Of a DNA stretch of 64,000 nt, positions 22,283 through 34,036 are shown one piece after another. The position numbers and the translations under genes are program-made. The DNA comes from Aromatoleum buckelii (lineage in GTDB: Bacteria > Pseudomonadota > Gammaproteobacteria > Burkholderiales > Rhodocyclaceae): contig NZ_WTVH02000010.1 of NCBI RefSeq assembly GCF_012910785.2, forward strand, positions 496,001-560,000, given 5' to 3'. A model generated the notes under the pieces. That model was not told the DNA's origin. It saw only the letters and a list, made by a program, of their open reading frames with translations, and ran no database searches. Position 1 is the first letter of the stretch. Each line of letters starts with the position of its first letter.

Positions 22283-23176
22283 ATGTCCATCCTGATCAAC
22301 AAAGACACCAAAGTCATTACCCAGGGCATCACCGGCAAGACCGGCCAGTTCCACACCGAGAAGTGCCAGGAATACGCGAACGGCAAGAACTGCTTCGTCG
22401 CTGGCGTGAATCCGAAGAAAGCGGGCGAGAAAATCTTCGACATCCCCATCTACGGGTCGGTGAAGGAAGCCGCCGCTGAAACCGGCGCGACTGTGTCGGT
22501 GATCTACGTGCCGCCGGCTGGTGCGGCCAATGCGATCTGGGAAGCCTGCGAAGCCGACCTCGACTTGGCGATCTGCATCACCGAAGGCATTCCGGTCCGC
22601 GACATGCTGATCGTGCGCAACAAGATGAAAGAGAAGGTTGCCAAGGGCGGCAAGGAAACGCTGCTGCTGGGACCGAACTGCCCGGGCCTGATCACGCCGG
22701 ACGAGATCAAGATCGGCATCATGCCGGGTCACATCCACCGCAAGGGCCGCATCGGCGTCGTGTCGCGTTCGGGCACGCTAACCTACGAAGCCGTCGCGCA
22801 GCTGACCGAAATCGGTCTGGGCCAGTCGTCGGCGGTCGGTATCGGTGGCGACCCGATCAACGGTCTGAAGCACATCGACGTGATGCGCATGTTCAACGAC
22901 GATCCGGACACCGATGCGGTAATCATGATCGGCGAGATCGGCGGTCCGGACGAAGCCGAAGCCGCGCAGTGGTGCAAGGCCAACATGAAGAAGCCGATCG
23001 TCGGCTTCATCGCCGGCGTCACCGCGCCGGCCGGCAAGCGCATGGGCCACGCCGGCGCGCTGATTTCCGGTGGCGCGGACACTGCCGACGCGAAGCTCGC
23101 GATCATGGAAGAGTGCGGCTTCACGGTGACCCGCAATCCGTCCGAGATGGCCAAGCTGCTGAAGGCGATGCTGTAA
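22283..23176 (+). CDS. sucD: SucD, succinyl-CoA synthetase alpha subunit
   Basis: CoA-binding alpha subunit, 297 residues. The Rossmann N-terminus has TQGITGKTGQFHTE, and the phosphorylated catalytic histidine lies in KRMGHAGALISGG near residue 250. A strong terminator follows its stop. Confidence 0.98.
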   Translation: MSILINKDTKVITQGITGKTGQFHTEKCQEYANGKNCFVAGVNPKKAGEKIFDIPIYGSVKEAAAETGATVSVIYVPPAGAANAIWEACEADLDLAICITEGIPVRDMLIVRNKMKEKVAKGGKETLLLGPNCPGLITPDEIKIGIMPGHIHRKGRIGVVSRSGTLTYEAVAQLTEIGLGQSSAVGIGGDPINGLKHIDVMRMFNDDPDTDAVIMIGEIGGPDEAEAAQWCKANMKKPIVGFIAGVTAPAGKRMGHAGALISGGADTADAKLAIMEECGFTVTRNPSEMAKLLKAML

Positions 23177-23199
23177 GCACGACTCACCCCGCGCAGTGG

Positions 23200-23226
23200 A
23201 AAAGCGCCGGCTCGCCCGGCGCTTTT
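23200..23226 (+). terminator. Intrinsic terminator after sucCD
   Basis: Perfect 11-base-pair stem: 23200-23210 pairs with 23216-23226 around a CTCGC loop, with A-run and T-run at the stem ends (AAAA/TTTT). Confidence 0.88.
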
Positions 23227-23256
23227 CGTTGCTGGGAGCCGGCAGGGAAAAACTGC

Positions 23257-23262
23257 TAGAAT
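23257..23262 (+). promoter_or_regulatory. Putative -10 box for ndk
   Basis: TAGAAT, 45 bases before the ndk ATG and just after the sucCD terminator. No clear -35 at normal spacing. Confidence 0.35.
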
Positions 23263-23307
23263 CCTCCGCTGCGCTTTTTTCCGCTTATCGTCCATCCGGA
23301 GTTTTTC

Positions 23308-23733
23308 ATGGCAATCGAACGTACCCTGTCCATCATCAAGCCCGACGCCGTCGCGAAGAACGTGATCGGCAAGATCTACCAGCGCTTCGAAGATGCAGGC
23401 CTGAAGATCATCGCATCGAAGATGGTGCATCTGTCCGAGCGCGAAGCCGGCCAGTTCTACGCCGTGCACCGGGAGCGCCCGTTCTTCAAGGATCTCGTGT
23501 CCTTCATGATTTCCGGGCCGGTGATGATCCAGGTGCTCGAAGGCGAGAGCGCGATTGCGAAGAACCGCGACCTGATGGGCGCGACCGATCCGAAAAAAGC
23601 TGACGCCGGCACGATTCGTGCAGATTTTGCGGAATCCATCGACGCGAACGCGGTCCATGGTTCCGATGCGCCGGAAACGGCGGCCGTCGAGATTGCCTTC
23701 TTCTTTCCCGGCATGAACGTTTACACCCGCTGA
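23308..23733 (+). CDS. ndk: Ndk, nucleoside diphosphate kinase
   Basis: Transfers gamma-phosphate between nucleotides through a phosphohistidine. It has 141 residues, with catalytic His117 in [12 protein letters not shown] and N-terminal [18 protein letters not shown]. After its stop, a 10-base-pair hairpin (23758-23767 with 23783-23792, 15-base loop, no clean T-run) lies before rlmN. Confidence 0.98.
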   Translation: MAIERTLSIIKPDAVAKNVIGKIYQRFEDAGLKIIASKMVHLSEREAGQFYAVHRERPFFKDLVSFMISGPVMIQVLEGESAIAKNRDLMGATDPKKADAGTIRADFAESIDANAVHGSDAPETAAVEIAFFFPGMNVYTR

Positions 23734-23820
23734 ACCCCTCACGGGGAAAGCCCGCGCATCGGCCCGCGCATCTTCATCGATAGCGGGCCGATTGCATTAT
23801 GGGAGCTGTACGGAACACAG

Positions 23821-25047
23821 ATGCTTACACCGGTCAATCTGCTCGATTTCGACGTCGACGGTCTCGTCAACTGGTTCGCTGAACGGGGCGAGAAGCCTTT
23901 TCGCGCGCGCCAGGTGATGCGCTGGATGCACCGTTTCGGCGAAACCGATTTCGGCAACATGACCGATGTGGCGAAAAGCCTGCGCGCGAAGCTCGCCGAA
24001 GAAGCCTGCATCCGCGCGCCTCGCGCGATCCGCGATTCGGTGTCGGCCGACGGGACGCGCAAATGGCTGCTCGATGTCGGCAGCGCGAATGCGGTCGAAG
24101 CGGTGTTCATTCCCGAGACGAACCGCGGCACCCTGTGCATCTCGTCGCAGGCCGGCTGCGCGCTCGACTGCGCGTTCTGCTCGACCGGCAAGCAGGGGTT
24201 CAACCGCAACCTCTCGGCCGCCGAGATCATCGGCCAGCTGTGGCTCGCGAACCGGCTCCTCGGCGGCAGCGCGTCGCCGGCAGGCTCGAAGGACGGGGAC
24301 GGCGAGCCCGACCACGCGTCCCGTGCGACCAAGCGGGACCATGGTGGCGCGGACGCCAAGGGCGTCCAATCCGACTCGTGGCGATCCTCTGAGCCGGAGG
24401 AGGATCACAACGGCCGTGTCATCAGCAACGTCGTGATGATGGGGATGGGCGAACCGCTCGCGAACTTCGACAACGTCGTCACCGCGTTGCGGCTGATGCT
24501 CGACGATCACGCGTACGGACTGTCGCGCCGGCGCGTGACGGTGTCGACGTCCGGCATCGTCCCGGCAATGGATCGCCTGCGCGACGAGTGTCCGGTGGCG
24601 CTGGCGGTGTCGCTGCATGCGCCGGACGACGCGTTGCGCGACCGCCTCGTGCCGATCAATCGCAAATATCCGTTGCGCGAGCTGATGGCGGCGTGCCGGC
24701 GCTACCTCGAACGGGCGCCACGCGACTTCGTGACGTTCGAATACGTCATGCTCGACGGCGTCAACGATTCGGATGCGCACGCCCGCGCGCTGATCGAGCT
24801 GGTGCGCGACGTGCCGTGCAAGTTCAACCTGATTCCGTTCAATCCTTTCCCGAATTCCGGCTTCGATCGGTCCCCGGCCGACCGCATCCGGCGCTTTGCC
24901 GGGATCCTGATCGATGCCGGGATCGTCACGACGACGCGGAAGACGCGTGGCGACGACGTGAATGCGGCCTGCGGGCAGCTCGCGGGACAAGTGCAGGACC
25001 GGTCGCGGCGCACGGTCAGGCTGGTGAAGTCGATGGAGGGCCGTTGA
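23821..25047 (+). CDS. rlmN: RlmN, 23S rRNA/tRNA adenine C2-methyltransferase with in-frame insertion
   Basis: Radical SAM methyltransferase for A2503 of 23S rRNA and A37 of some tRNAs, 408 residues. The SAM cluster cysteines are in [36 protein letters not shown] is intact, and the catalytic C-terminal Cys is in DVNAACGQL. Between GQLW (about residue 140) and RVISNVV (about 198) are some 57 residues, where RlmN of other Proteobacteria usually has about 17. The extra roughly 40 residues are hydrophilic and repeat-like, so the core fold should be intact. The stop is 2 bases before the pilF ATG. Confidence 0.95.
   Translation: MLTPVNLLDFDVDGLVNWFAERGEKPFRARQVMRWMHRFGETDFGNMTDVAKSLRAKLAEEACIRAPRAIRDSVSADGTRKWLLDVGSANAVEAVFIPETNRGTLCISSQAGCALDCAFCSTGKQGFNRNLSAAEIIGQLWLANRLLGGSASPAGSKDGDGEPDHASRATKRDHGGADAKGVQSDSWRSSEPEEDHNGRVISNVVMMGMGEPLANFDNVVTALRLMLDDHAYGLSRRRVTVSTSGIVPAMDRLRDECPVALAVSLHAPDDALRDRLVPINRKYPLRELMAACRRYLERAPRDFVTFEYVMLDGVNDSDAHARALIELVRDVPCKFNLIPFNPFPNSGFDRSPADRIRRFAGILIDAGIVTTTRKTRGDDVNAACGQLAGQVQDRSRRTVRLVKSMEGR
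24270..24412 (+). repeat. Hairpin-rich in-frame insertion inside rlmN
   Basis: Within the extra segment of rlmN, three inverted repeats stand in a row: GTCCCG (24318-24323)/CGGGAC (24334-24339); GGACGCC (24351-24357)/GGCGTCC (24361-24367) with a 3-base loop; GATCCTC (24383-24389)/GAGGATC (24400-24406). The reading frame is kept. This resembles palindromic elements known to insert in frame into bacterial genes (for example Rickettsia palindromic elements); that comparison is by analogy, with no sequence match claimed. Boundaries are approximate. Confidence 0.55.
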
Positions 25048-25049
25048 GG

Positions 25050-25847
25050 ATGGGCGGGTTGGCAGTGCCGCTGCTCCTTTACGCGGCCGTGTTCGGGCTG
25101 ACGGCGTGCGCGGCGCCATCGGGGGCCGGACGCCCGATTGCGGAGCGACCCGTCTCCGACGTGCCGGCGACGAATCCGGCGACCGCGAGCGCCAAGGTCC
25201 ACGTGGATCTCGGCATGGCCTATCTCCAGGTCGGGCGCTACGCGGTTGCGCTCGACGAGGCGCGGGCGGCTCTCGCGAGCGATTCGGCGTACGCGCCGGC
25301 CTATCACCTGATGGGTCTCGTCTATATGTTCATCGACGACCGGAACGCGGCGCGCGACAATTTTCTGCGCGCACTGCAGAAGGCGCCGAATGACCCGGAA
25401 TTCAACAACAGCTACGGCTGGTTCCTGTGCGTGTCGGGGCAGGAAGCGGAAGGGCTCGAACGGCTCGCGCTCGCCGCGCGCAACCCCTATTACCGCACGC
25501 CTTCGCGGCCTTACGCGAACGCGGGCCTGTGTCATCTGCGGCGCGGCAACGACGCCGCGGCCGAGGCCGAGTTCCAGCGCGCGGCAGAGCTCGACCCATC
25601 CAACGCGCAGGCGCTCTACCACCTCGCCGCGATCGCCTACCGCCGCGGCGCCTATGAGGTTGCGCGGAACCATCTCGTGCAGTTGCACCAGCAAAGCGAG
25701 CCGACGGCGGAGTCCGTATGGCTCGGCGTGCGGACCGAGCGCAAGCTCGGCAACCGCGAGGCCGAGTCGAGCTACGCGGCGCAACTGCGCGGCCGTTTTG
25801 CCGACAGCGGGGAACATCGGGCAATGAATCAGGGAAATTACGAGTGA
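25050..25847 (+). CDS. pilF: PilF/PilW, type IV pilus secretin pilotin (TPR lipoprotein)
   Basis: Outer-membrane TPR lipoprotein needed for assembly of the PilQ secretin in other bacteria. It has 265 residues: an N-terminal hydrophobic stretch ending in LTAC (lipobox Cys about 19), then about six TPR repeats (VHVDLGMAYLQVGRYAVALDEA, NNSYGWFLCVSGQEAEGLERL). I chose ATG 25050 for the lipoprotein signal; longer in-frame starts lie inside rlmN. The order rlmN-pilF-rodZ-ispG-hisS is conserved. The stop overlaps the rodZ GTG. Confidence 0.9.
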   Translation: MGGLAVPLLLYAAVFGLTACAAPSGAGRPIAERPVSDVPATNPATASAKVHVDLGMAYLQVGRYAVALDEARAALASDSAYAPAYHLMGLVYMFIDDRNAARDNFLRALQKAPNDPEFNNSYGWFLCVSGQEAEGLERLALAARNPYYRTPSRPYANAGLCHLRRGNDAAAEAEFQRAAELDPSNAQALYHLAAIAYRRGAYEVARNHLVQLHQQSEPTAESVWLGVRTERKLGNREAESSYAAQLRGRFADSGEHRAMNQGNYE

Positions 25848-26779
25848 ACGACGTTCATCGTGAAGAGGGCACGACCGCGGTCGAGCCGGCTGCTGCAACT
25901 TCTGTCGGAGAGATGCTGCGTCGTGCACGCGAAGCGCGCCGCGAGACGGTGAGCGACGTCGCGTATGCATTGAAACTGACCACCAGGCAGATCGAGGCGA
26001 TGGAAGCCGAGCGCTTCGACCTGCTGCCCGGGCCGGCGTTTGTTCGCGGCTTCCTGCGCAATTACGCGCGGTATCTCGGGCTCGACCCGGCCGCGCTGCT
26101 CGCCAGCCTCGCAAAAAACGCCGCTGCGATGCCGGTCGAACTCGCGCCGCTGTCGAATGCCGAAGGCGTGATGCCGAGCGGCAGGGCGACGCGTTCGGCC
26201 CGTCTGCCGGCAGCGCTGGTTGCCGGCGCCTTATTGACCGTTGTCGTCGCGGGATGGTTTTTCGACTGGTTCCAGATGCCGGATACCGAAACCGCGACTG
26301 TCGAATTGGCCCCGTCCGAAGGGGAGGCAACGCCATTGCCGGTGCCGCTCGAACCTCCGGCCCCCGCCGCCGAGCCCGACGTGGCACCGCAACTGTCCTC
26401 GCCTGCTGCGGTGGCACCGGATGGCGTGGCGGCGAATGACGTGCCGCCGCAGGCGCCTATCGCGGCGCCTTCGCCGGAAGCCGCTCCCGCGCCCATTGCG
26501 GGAGACAGCGCGGCCACGACCGTTCCCACCGGACTGCCCGGCGTCGAACACCTGGTGTTCCGTTTCGCCGGTGAATCGTGGGTGGAGGTGCGCGATGCGA
26601 CGGGGAAGGTCATTTTTTCCGGCCTCAATCCGGCCGGCAGCACCCGTACGGTCCAGGGCCAGCCGCCATTCGGGCTCGTCGTCGGCAACGCCCAAAAGGT
26701 CACGACGGAATTTCGCGGCCAGCCGCTGGATCTTGTTCCCCATATTCGCGTCGGCGTCGCCAAGCTGACCGTGAAGTGA
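25844..26779 (+). CDS. rodZ: RodZ-like cytoskeletal anchor protein
   Basis: Links MreB to the membrane and sets rod shape. It has 311 residues: a cytoplasmic helix-turn-helix domain (about 22-95, SVGEMLRRAREARRETVSDVAYALKL), one membrane helix (about 124-143), a Pro/Ala-rich linker, and a C-terminal DUF4115 beta domain (VFRFAGESWVEVRDATGKVIFSG). The start GTG 25844 overlaps the pilF stop. Confidence 0.92.
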   Translation: MNDVHREEGTTAVEPAAATSVGEMLRRAREARRETVSDVAYALKLTTRQIEAMEAERFDLLPGPAFVRGFLRNYARYLGLDPAALLASLAKNAAAMPVELAPLSNAEGVMPSGRATRSARLPAALVAGALLTVVVAGWFFDWFQMPDTETATVELAPSEGEATPLPVPLEPPAPAAEPDVAPQLSSPAAVAPDGVAANDVPPQAPIAAPSPEAAPAPIAGDSAATTVPTGLPGVEHLVFRFAGESWVEVRDATGKVIFSGLNPAGSTRTVQGQPPFGLVVGNAQKVTTEFRGQPLDLVPHIRVGVAKLTVK

Positions 26780-26785
26780 GCTGAA

Positions 26786-28030
<1,245 letters not shown>

Positions 28031-28040
28031 ACTTCAGCTT

Positions 28041-29357
28041 ATGACAGAAAAAAAACCGATGATTCAGGCCTTGCAGGCCGTACGCGGGATGAACGACATC
28101 CTGCCCGACGAGGCCGAAGCCTGGGAGCATTTCGAAGACATCGTCCGCGACTGGCTGCGCAGCTACGGTTACCGCCCGATCCGCATGCCGATCGTGGAGC
28201 CGACGCCGCTCTTCAAGCGTGCGATCGGCGAAGTCACCGATATCGTCGAGAAGGAGATGTACTCCTTCGAGGACGCGCTCAACGGCGAACAGCTGACGCT
28301 GCGCCCGGAAGGCACGGCATCCTGCGTGCGCGCCGCGATCCAGCACAAGATGCTGTCGGCCGGCGCGCAGCGCCTCTACTATCACGGCCCGATGTTCCGC
28401 CATGAGCGGCCGCAAAAAGGGCGCTACCGCCAGTTTCACCAGATCGGTGTCGAGGCGCTGGGCTTCGACGGTCCCGACATCGACGCCGAACATATCCTGA
28501 TGTGCGCGCGCCTGTGGGACGACCTCGGGCTCGAGGACGTCAAACTCGAGCTGAACTCGCTGGGATCGCCGGACGAGCGGGCGCGCCACCGGGCGGAACT
28601 CGTCGCATACCTCGAAGGGCATCGCGAGCGCCTCGACGACGATGGCAAGCGGCGCCTGCACACGAATCCGTTGCGCATTCTCGACACGAAGAACCCCGAG
28701 CTGCAGGACCTCGTCGACAATGCCCCCAGGCTGCTCGATTTCCTCGGCGAGGATTCGCTGAAGCACTTCAACGGCGTACAGGTGCTGCTCAAGGACGCCG
28801 GCGTGTCGTACCGCATCAACCACCGGCTCGTGCGCGGCCTCGACTATTACAACCGCACCGTGTTCGAGTGGGTGACGACGCGGCTCGGCGCGCAAGGCAC
28901 GGTGTGCGCCGGCGGCCGCTACGACAGCCTTGTCGAACAGCTCGGCGGCCGTCCGGCGCCGGCCGCCGGTTTCGCGATGGGCATCGAGCGGCTGCTCGCG
29001 CTGTGGCGCGAAGGGGGCGGGGAGGCCGAACCGGCCCAGCCGGATGTATATGTCGTCAATCTCGGCGAGCAGGCGCAGCGCCTCGCGTTTCGCGCCGCCG
29101 AGGCGCTGCGCGGCCACGGCTTCGCGGTGTTGACGCATTGTGGCGGCGGCAGCTTCAAGTCGCAGATGAAAAAAGCCGACGCAAGCGGGGCGCCGATCGC
29201 AGTCGTCATCGGTGACGACGAGGCGGCGACGGGCGAAGTCGGCCTCAAGCCGTTGCGCGGCCCCGGCGGCCAGCAGCGTGTCGCGCTCGACGGCTTGGCC
29301 AATGCGGTGGCCGAATGCCTGTTCACGGAAAATGAGGAAGAAGATGGCAGTTTATGA
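28041..29357 (+). CDS. hisS: HisS, histidyl-tRNA synthetase
   Basis: Class II aminoacyl-tRNA synthetase, 438 residues. It has [19 protein letters not shown] at the start, motif 2 region [17 protein letters not shown], histidine motifs [15 protein letters not shown] and [14 protein letters not shown], and a C-terminal anticodon-binding domain. It overlaps the next gene by 14 bases. Confidence 0.98.
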   Translation: MTEKKPMIQALQAVRGMNDILPDEAEAWEHFEDIVRDWLRSYGYRPIRMPIVEPTPLFKRAIGEVTDIVEKEMYSFEDALNGEQLTLRPEGTASCVRAAIQHKMLSAGAQRLYYHGPMFRHERPQKGRYRQFHQIGVEALGFDGPDIDAEHILMCARLWDDLGLEDVKLELNSLGSPDERARHRAELVAYLEGHRERLDDDGKRRLHTNPLRILDTKNPELQDLVDNAPRLLDFLGEDSLKHFNGVQVLLKDAGVSYRINHRLVRGLDYYNRTVFEWVTTRLGAQGTVCAGGRYDSLVEQLGGRPAPAAGFAMGIERLLALWREGGGEAEPAQPDVYVVNLGEQAQRLAFRAAEALRGHGFAVLTHCGGGSFKSQMKKADASGAPIAVVIGDDEAATGEVGLKPLRGPGGQQRVALDGLANAVAECLFTENEEEDGSL

Positions 29358-29991
29358 CCTGGAAGAACAGGAGCAGATTTCCGAGCTGAAGGCCTGGTGG
29401 GCTCAGTACGGCAAGCTCATAACGACGCTCGCGGTCGCGGCGGCGCTCGCGTCGGTCGGCTGGCAGGGCTTCAGGTGGTACCAGAACAAGCAGGCGAGCG
29501 AGGCCGGCGCGCTGTATTTTGTCGTGCAGCAGGCCGCCGAACGAGGCGACGCGCAGAAAGCCCGCGAGGCCGCCGGGCAGATCATCGAAAAATTCTCCGG
29601 CACCCCCTATGCCGAAATGGCCGCGCTGCTGTCGGCCGGAGTGCAGTTCAGCGCCGGCGAGGGAAAGAACGCGCGTGCCCAGCTCGAGTGGCTGGTGGAA
29701 AACGGTGACGACCCGGCGCTGCGTGACATTGCGCGGCTGCGGCTCGCCAGCGTGTTGCTCGACGAAGGCGCCCATGCCGATGCGCTCGCCCGGCTACAAG
29801 CCGAGCCGGATGCGGCGCTGAAAGGGCGTTTCGCCGATCTGCGCGGTGATGTGCTCGCGGCGAGCGGCAAGCCTGACGAGGCCCGCAGCGCCTACCAGGG
29901 CGCGCTGGACGCGATCGCGCAGGGCGGCACCGAAGGCGGCGAGACGTTGCGCGAAGTGGTCCGCCTGAAGCTTCAGGCGCTGGAGGGCTGA
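29344..29991 (+). CDS. YfgM-like TPR membrane protein
   Basis: Ancillary SecYEG/chaperone-linked membrane protein family (YfgM). It has 215 residues: a short cytoplasmic N-terminus ([20 protein letters not shown]), one membrane helix (about 24-42), and a periplasmic TPR-like domain. I chose ATG 29344, overlapping hisS by 14 bases; [11 protein letters not shown] is the family start. It lies between hisS and bamB as in E. coli. Confidence 0.9.
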   Translation: MAVYDLEEQEQISELKAWWAQYGKLITTLAVAAALASVGWQGFRWYQNKQASEAGALYFVVQQAAERGDAQKAREAAGQIIEKFSGTPYAEMAALLSAGVQFSAGEGKNARAQLEWLVENGDDPALRDIARLRLASVLLDEGAHADALARLQAEPDAALKGRFADLRGDVLAASGKPDEARSAYQGALDAIAQGGTEGGETLREVVRLKLQALEG

Positions 29992-29994
29992 GCG

Positions 29995-31137
29995 ATGACG
30001 CGTCCTCTGGTCACCCTGCTGCTCGCGGGCTCGCTCGCGCTTTCCGCCGGCTGCTCGTCGCTGAATCCTTTTGCCTCGTCGACGCCCCAGCCGGCCGAGC
30101 TCCTCGCCTTCAAGCCTTCGGCCGAGCTGCACACGGTCTGGCAGGCGGAAGTCGGCTCGTCGGGGCCGTACGTGTTCCAGCCGGCCGTGGTCGGCGATGA
30201 AGTGTATGCGGCGGCGCACGACGGCACGGTCGCGCGCTACCAGGATGGAAAAGCCGTGTGGACGGCGAAAGTCGGCAAGCGCCTGTCCGCGGGAGTCGGC
30301 AGCGACGGTCGCCTGGCAGTCGTCGTGACGACTGGCGGCGAAGTGGTCGCATACGACGCCGCGACCGGTGAGCCGCGCTGGCGAGTTCCGGCAGGAGTCG
30401 AAGTCCTAGCGCCGCCGGCAGTCGGTGACGCGGTGGTGGTCGTGCGCGCGTCCGACAGCCGCCTGATCGGGCTCGACGCTCGCGATGGCAGTCGGCGCTG
30501 GGTGTTCCAGCGGCCGACGCCGCCGCTGGCGCTGCGCAGTTTCGCCGGCATGACGATCGAAGGTGACGTGGCGCTCGTCGGCTATCCGGGAGGCAAGCTG
30601 GTCGCGGTCAATCTCGCCAACGGCGGGCCGCTGTGGGAGCTGACGGTGGCGACGCCGCGCGGCGCGACCGAACTCGAGCGGGTTGCCGACGTCGCCGGAA
30701 CGCCGGTGCTCGGCCGGCGGGAAGTGTGCGCGGTGGCCTATCAGGGACGCGCGGCGTGCTTCGACGCGACCAACGGCAACGCGATCTGGTCGCGCGAGTT
30801 CTCGAGCAGCGCGGGCATGGACCGCGACGCGCGCTTTGTCTACATCACGGACGACAGGGACGCCGTCCATGCGCTGGAGGCCGGCAGCGGCGCGAGCGCG
30901 TGGAAACAGGATGCGCTGGCGCGACGGACCGTATCGCGCCCGCTTGTCGCGGGGAACTTCGTCGCCGTGGGCGACATGGAAGGTTACGTGCATCTCCTCG
31001 ACCGCGAGAGCGGCGCTTTCGCGGCGCGGGCGCGCGCTGACGACAGCGCGATCGTTGCCGATCCGCGCCGCTTCGGTGCCCAGGGTTTTGTCATCCAGAC
31101 GCGTGACGGCAACATCCGCGTCTTTGAAGTCCGCTAG
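29995..31137 (+). CDS. bamB: BamB, outer membrane assembly lipoprotein
   Basis: Beta-propeller lipoprotein of the BAM complex. It has 380 residues: signal peptide with lipobox LSAGC (Cys about 20), then PQQ-like/WD beta-propeller repeats ([52 protein letters not shown]). The start is 3 bases after the previous stop. Confidence 0.95.
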   Translation: MTRPLVTLLLAGSLALSAGCSSLNPFASSTPQPAELLAFKPSAELHTVWQAEVGSSGPYVFQPAVVGDEVYAAAHDGTVARYQDGKAVWTAKVGKRLSAGVGSDGRLAVVVTTGGEVVAYDAATGEPRWRVPAGVEVLAPPAVGDAVVVVRASDSRLIGLDARDGSRRWVFQRPTPPLALRSFAGMTIEGDVALVGYPGGKLVAVNLANGGPLWELTVATPRGATELERVADVAGTPVLGRREVCAVAYQGRAACFDATNGNAIWSREFSSSAGMDRDARFVYITDDRDAVHALEAGSGASAWKQDALARRTVSRPLVAGNFVAVGDMEGYVHLLDRESGAFAARARADDSAIVADPRRFGAQGFVIQTRDGNIRVFEVR

Positions 31138-31151
31138 GCGGGAATGAGCGC

Positions 31152-32480
31152 TTGAAACCCACAATAGTTCTGGTTGGCCGGCCCAATGTCGGCAAGTCCA
31201 CGCTGTTCAACCGGCTGACGAAAACCCGTGACGCACTCGTGGCCGACCAGCCCGGGTTGACGCGCGACCGCCACTACGGCATCGGCCGCGTCGGCGACCG
31301 CGATTATCTCGTCGTCGACACGGCCGGCTTCGATCCCGTCGCCAAGGACGGCATCATGCACGAGATGGCACGGCAGGCCGAGCAGGCGATTGCCGAGGCC
31401 GACGCGCTGCTGTTCATGGTCGACGGCCGCAGCGGCCTCACGCCTCATGACGAGCAGATCGCTGCACGCCTGCGCCGCGCCGGGCGCCCGGTCTACCTCG
31501 TCGTCAACAAGTCGGAAGGCATGGAGCGGACGATGGTCGCGGCCGAATTCCATGCGCTCGGGCTCGGCGATCCGCTGCCGGTTTCCGCCTCCCACGGCGA
31601 GGGGGTGAAACAGCTCCTCGATCTCGTGCTCGGCGCCTTTCCGCCGGATGCCGAACCCGAAGAGGACGAGGGGCGCACGCCGCGGATCGCGATCGTCGGC
31701 CGCCCGAACGTCGGCAAGTCGACTTTCGTCAACAGCCTGCTCGGCGAGGAGCGTGTCATCGCGTTCGACATGCCGGGCACGACACGCGATGCAATCGCGA
31801 TCCCGTTCGAGCGGGACGGGCGCCGCTACACCCTGATCGATACGGCGGGCCTGCGCCGGCGCGGCAAAGTGTTCGAGGCGGTCGAGAAGTTCTCGGTGAT
31901 CAAGACGCTGCAGGCGATCGAGCAGGCGAACGTGGTCGTCCTGGTGCTCGACGCTTCGCAGGACATTTCCGACCAGGACGCGCATATCGCCGGATTCATC
32001 CTCGAGGCGGGCCGAGCGCTGGTCGTCGCGGTGAATAAATGGGACGACGTCGACGACTACCGCCGTGAGCTCATCAAGCAGGATCTCGCCCGCAAGCTCA
32101 ATTTCCTGTCTTTCGCGCGCTTTCACTACATTTCGGCGCTGAAAGGGGCGGGCGTTGCCGCAGTCATGAAGTCGGTCGATGCGGCCTATGCTGCCGCGAT
32201 GATCAATCTGTCGACCCCGCGCCTCACGCGCACGATGCAGGCGGCGCTCGCGAAACAGGCGCCCCCGCGCCACGGTGTTTTCCGGCCCAAGATGCGCTAT
32301 GCGCACCAGGGCGGCAACAACCCCCCGGTCGTCGTCATTCACGGCGCGGCACTCGACCATGTGCCGACCTCGTACGTGCGCTATCTCGAACGGACCTTCA
32401 TGGAAGCGTTCAAGCTGCAGGGGACGCCGTTGCGGATACAATTCCGTACTGCGCACAATCCGTTTATAGGGAAAGAATAG
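31152..32480 (+). CDS. der: Der (EngA), ribosome-assembly double GTPase
   Basis: Tandem GTPase for 50S maturation, 442 residues. Both G domains are complete: [23 protein letters not shown] and [23 protein letters not shown], followed by the KH-like domain. The only start that gives the family N-terminus [16 protein letters not shown] is TTG 31152, an uncommon start codon; the ATG 8 bases upstream meets a stop after three codons. Confidence 0.97.
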   Translation: MKPTIVLVGRPNVGKSTLFNRLTKTRDALVADQPGLTRDRHYGIGRVGDRDYLVVDTAGFDPVAKDGIMHEMARQAEQAIAEADALLFMVDGRSGLTPHDEQIAARLRRAGRPVYLVVNKSEGMERTMVAAEFHALGLGDPLPVSASHGEGVKQLLDLVLGAFPPDAEPEEDEGRTPRIAIVGRPNVGKSTFVNSLLGEERVIAFDMPGTTRDAIAIPFERDGRRYTLIDTAGLRRRGKVFEAVEKFSVIKTLQAIEQANVVVLVLDASQDISDQDAHIAGFILEAGRALVVAVNKWDDVDDYRRELIKQDLARKLNFLSFARFHYISALKGAGVAAVMKSVDAAYAAAMINLSTPRLTRTMQAALAKQAPPRHGVFRPKMRYAHQGGNNPPVVVIHGAALDHVPTSYVRYLERTFMEAFKLQGTPLRIQFRTAHNPFIGKE

Positions 32481-32574
32481 GCTCCGCACCGGGAGGACGT
32501 GCCGGCGCCAATATTGCGGCGCAGCATAAAATCCTTTACATTCACAAGAAGATATAGAGCTTCGAGGTTTTAAA

Positions 32575-32820
32575 ATGAGCAATAAAGGGCAACTTCTACA
32601 AGACCCGTTTCTGAATACCTTGCGCAGGGAGCATGTGCCGGTCGCGATTTACCTGGTGAATGGCATCAAGCTGCAGGGCCAGATCGAATCCTTCGACCAA
32701 TACGTCGTTCTGCTGAAGAACACCGTTACCCAGATGGTCTACAAACATGCGATCTCCACGGTCGTGCCTGCACGTCCGGTCAATATCCAGCAGCAGGATT
32801 CGGGTGAAGGCAATAGCTGA
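32575..32820 (+). CDS. hfq: Hfq, RNA chaperone
   Basis: Sm-like RNA chaperone for small regulatory RNAs, 81 residues. The Sm1 region ([23 protein letters not shown], read [19 protein letters not shown]) and the Sm2 motif [11 protein letters not shown] are both canonical. Separated from der by 94 bases of relatively AT-rich leader, with no clear consensus promoter. Confidence 0.98.
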
Positions 32821-32864
32821 GTCCCGATCCATCGAGCAGTCATTCCCGGCTTTGTCGAGTCTCC

Positions 32865-34022
32865 ATGTTTGAGCGTCCTGCTTCCGGTGAGCGGGCCGTT
32901 CTTGTTCAACTCGATCTGAATCAGGGGGCACTCGACGAACGCCTTTCCGAACTCAGGCTGCTCGCCGTCAGCGCGGGCGCGAGTGTCGAAGCGGTCATCG
33001 GCGGGCGGCGTGCGAAGCCCGATCCCGCGCTGTTCGCCGGGCGCGGAAAAGTCGACGAGATCGCCGAGGCGTTGCGCGTTCATGACGCCGACCTCGTCAT
33101 TTTCAATCACGCGCTGTCGCCGGCACAGCAGCGCAACCTCGAGCGTTCGCTCGAGTGCCGTGTCATCGACCGCACTGCACTGATCCTCGACATCTTCGCG
33201 CAGCGCGCGCGCAGCCACGAAGGCAAGCTGCAGGTCGAACTCGCGCAGCTCGACCACCTGTCGACACGGCTCGTCCGCGGCTGGACTCACCTCGAGCGGC
33301 AGAAAGGCGGCATCGGCCTGCGCGGGCCCGGCGAGACGCAGCTCGAAACCGACCGCCGCCTGCTCGGCATGCGGGTCAGGACGCTGAAAGAGCGGCTCGC
33401 CCGGATCGAGAAGCAGCGGCGCGTGCGTCGGCGCGGCCGGCTCGGGCGAGGCGTGCTGTCGGTGTCCCTCGTCGGGTACACGAACGCCGGCAAATCGACG
33501 CTTTTCAACGCGCTGACGAAAGCCGGTGCTTACGCGGCCGACCAGCTGTTCGCAACGCTCGACACGACCTCGCGCCGCCTGTATGTCGGTGAGGGGGGCA
33601 ACGTCGTGCTCTCGGATACCGTCGGCTTCATCCGCGATCTTCCGCATTCACTGGTCGCGGCCTTTCACTCGACGCTCGAGGAAACCGCCAGCGCCGACCT
33701 GTTGCTGCACGTCGTCGATGCCGCCAGCGAGGACCGTGAGGCGCAGGTCGATGCGGTCAATCGCGTGCTCGTCGAGATCGGCGCGGGCGACGTGCCGCAG
33801 ATCATGGTGATGAACAAGATCGACCTCACCCAGGCCGAAGCGGCGGTCAATCGGGATGAATATGGTAAGATCGACCGCGTTTTTTTGAGCGCCAGGACAG
33901 GCGAAGGACTGGGCCTGCTGCGCGATGCTCTGGCCGAAGCGGCACGTGCGGCTGCGGCTGCCCCGGAAGATCCTGCGGGATCTTCGCCGAATCTCACCGA
34001 CATCGATCCTATTCAAACGTGA
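32865..34022 (+). CDS. hflX: HflX, ribosome-splitting GTPase
   Basis: GTPase that splits stalled 70S ribosomes after stress. It has 385 residues: N-terminal HflX domain with GRRAKPDPALFAGRGKVDEI, a coiled helical linker GPGETQLETDRRLLG, then the G domain (GYTNAGKSTLFN, DTVGFIRDLPH, NKIDL). It is in the conserved hfq-hflX-hflK-hflC order. Confidence 0.97.
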   Translation: MFERPASGERAVLVQLDLNQGALDERLSELRLLAVSAGASVEAVIGGRRAKPDPALFAGRGKVDEIAEALRVHDADLVIFNHALSPAQQRNLERSLECRVIDRTALILDIFAQRARSHEGKLQVELAQLDHLSTRLVRGWTHLERQKGGIGLRGPGETQLETDRRLLGMRVRTLKERLARIEKQRRVRRRGRLGRGVLSVSLVGYTNAGKSTLFNALTKAGAYAADQLFATLDTTSRRLYVGEGGNVVLSDTVGFIRDLPHSLVAAFHSTLEETASADLLLHVVDAASEDREAQVDAVNRVLVEIGAGDVPQIMVMNKIDLTQAEAAVNRDEYGKIDRVFLSARTGEGLGLLRDALAEAARAAAAAPEDPAGSSPNLTDIDPIQT

Positions 34023-34036
34023 TTACAGGCGTTCTA

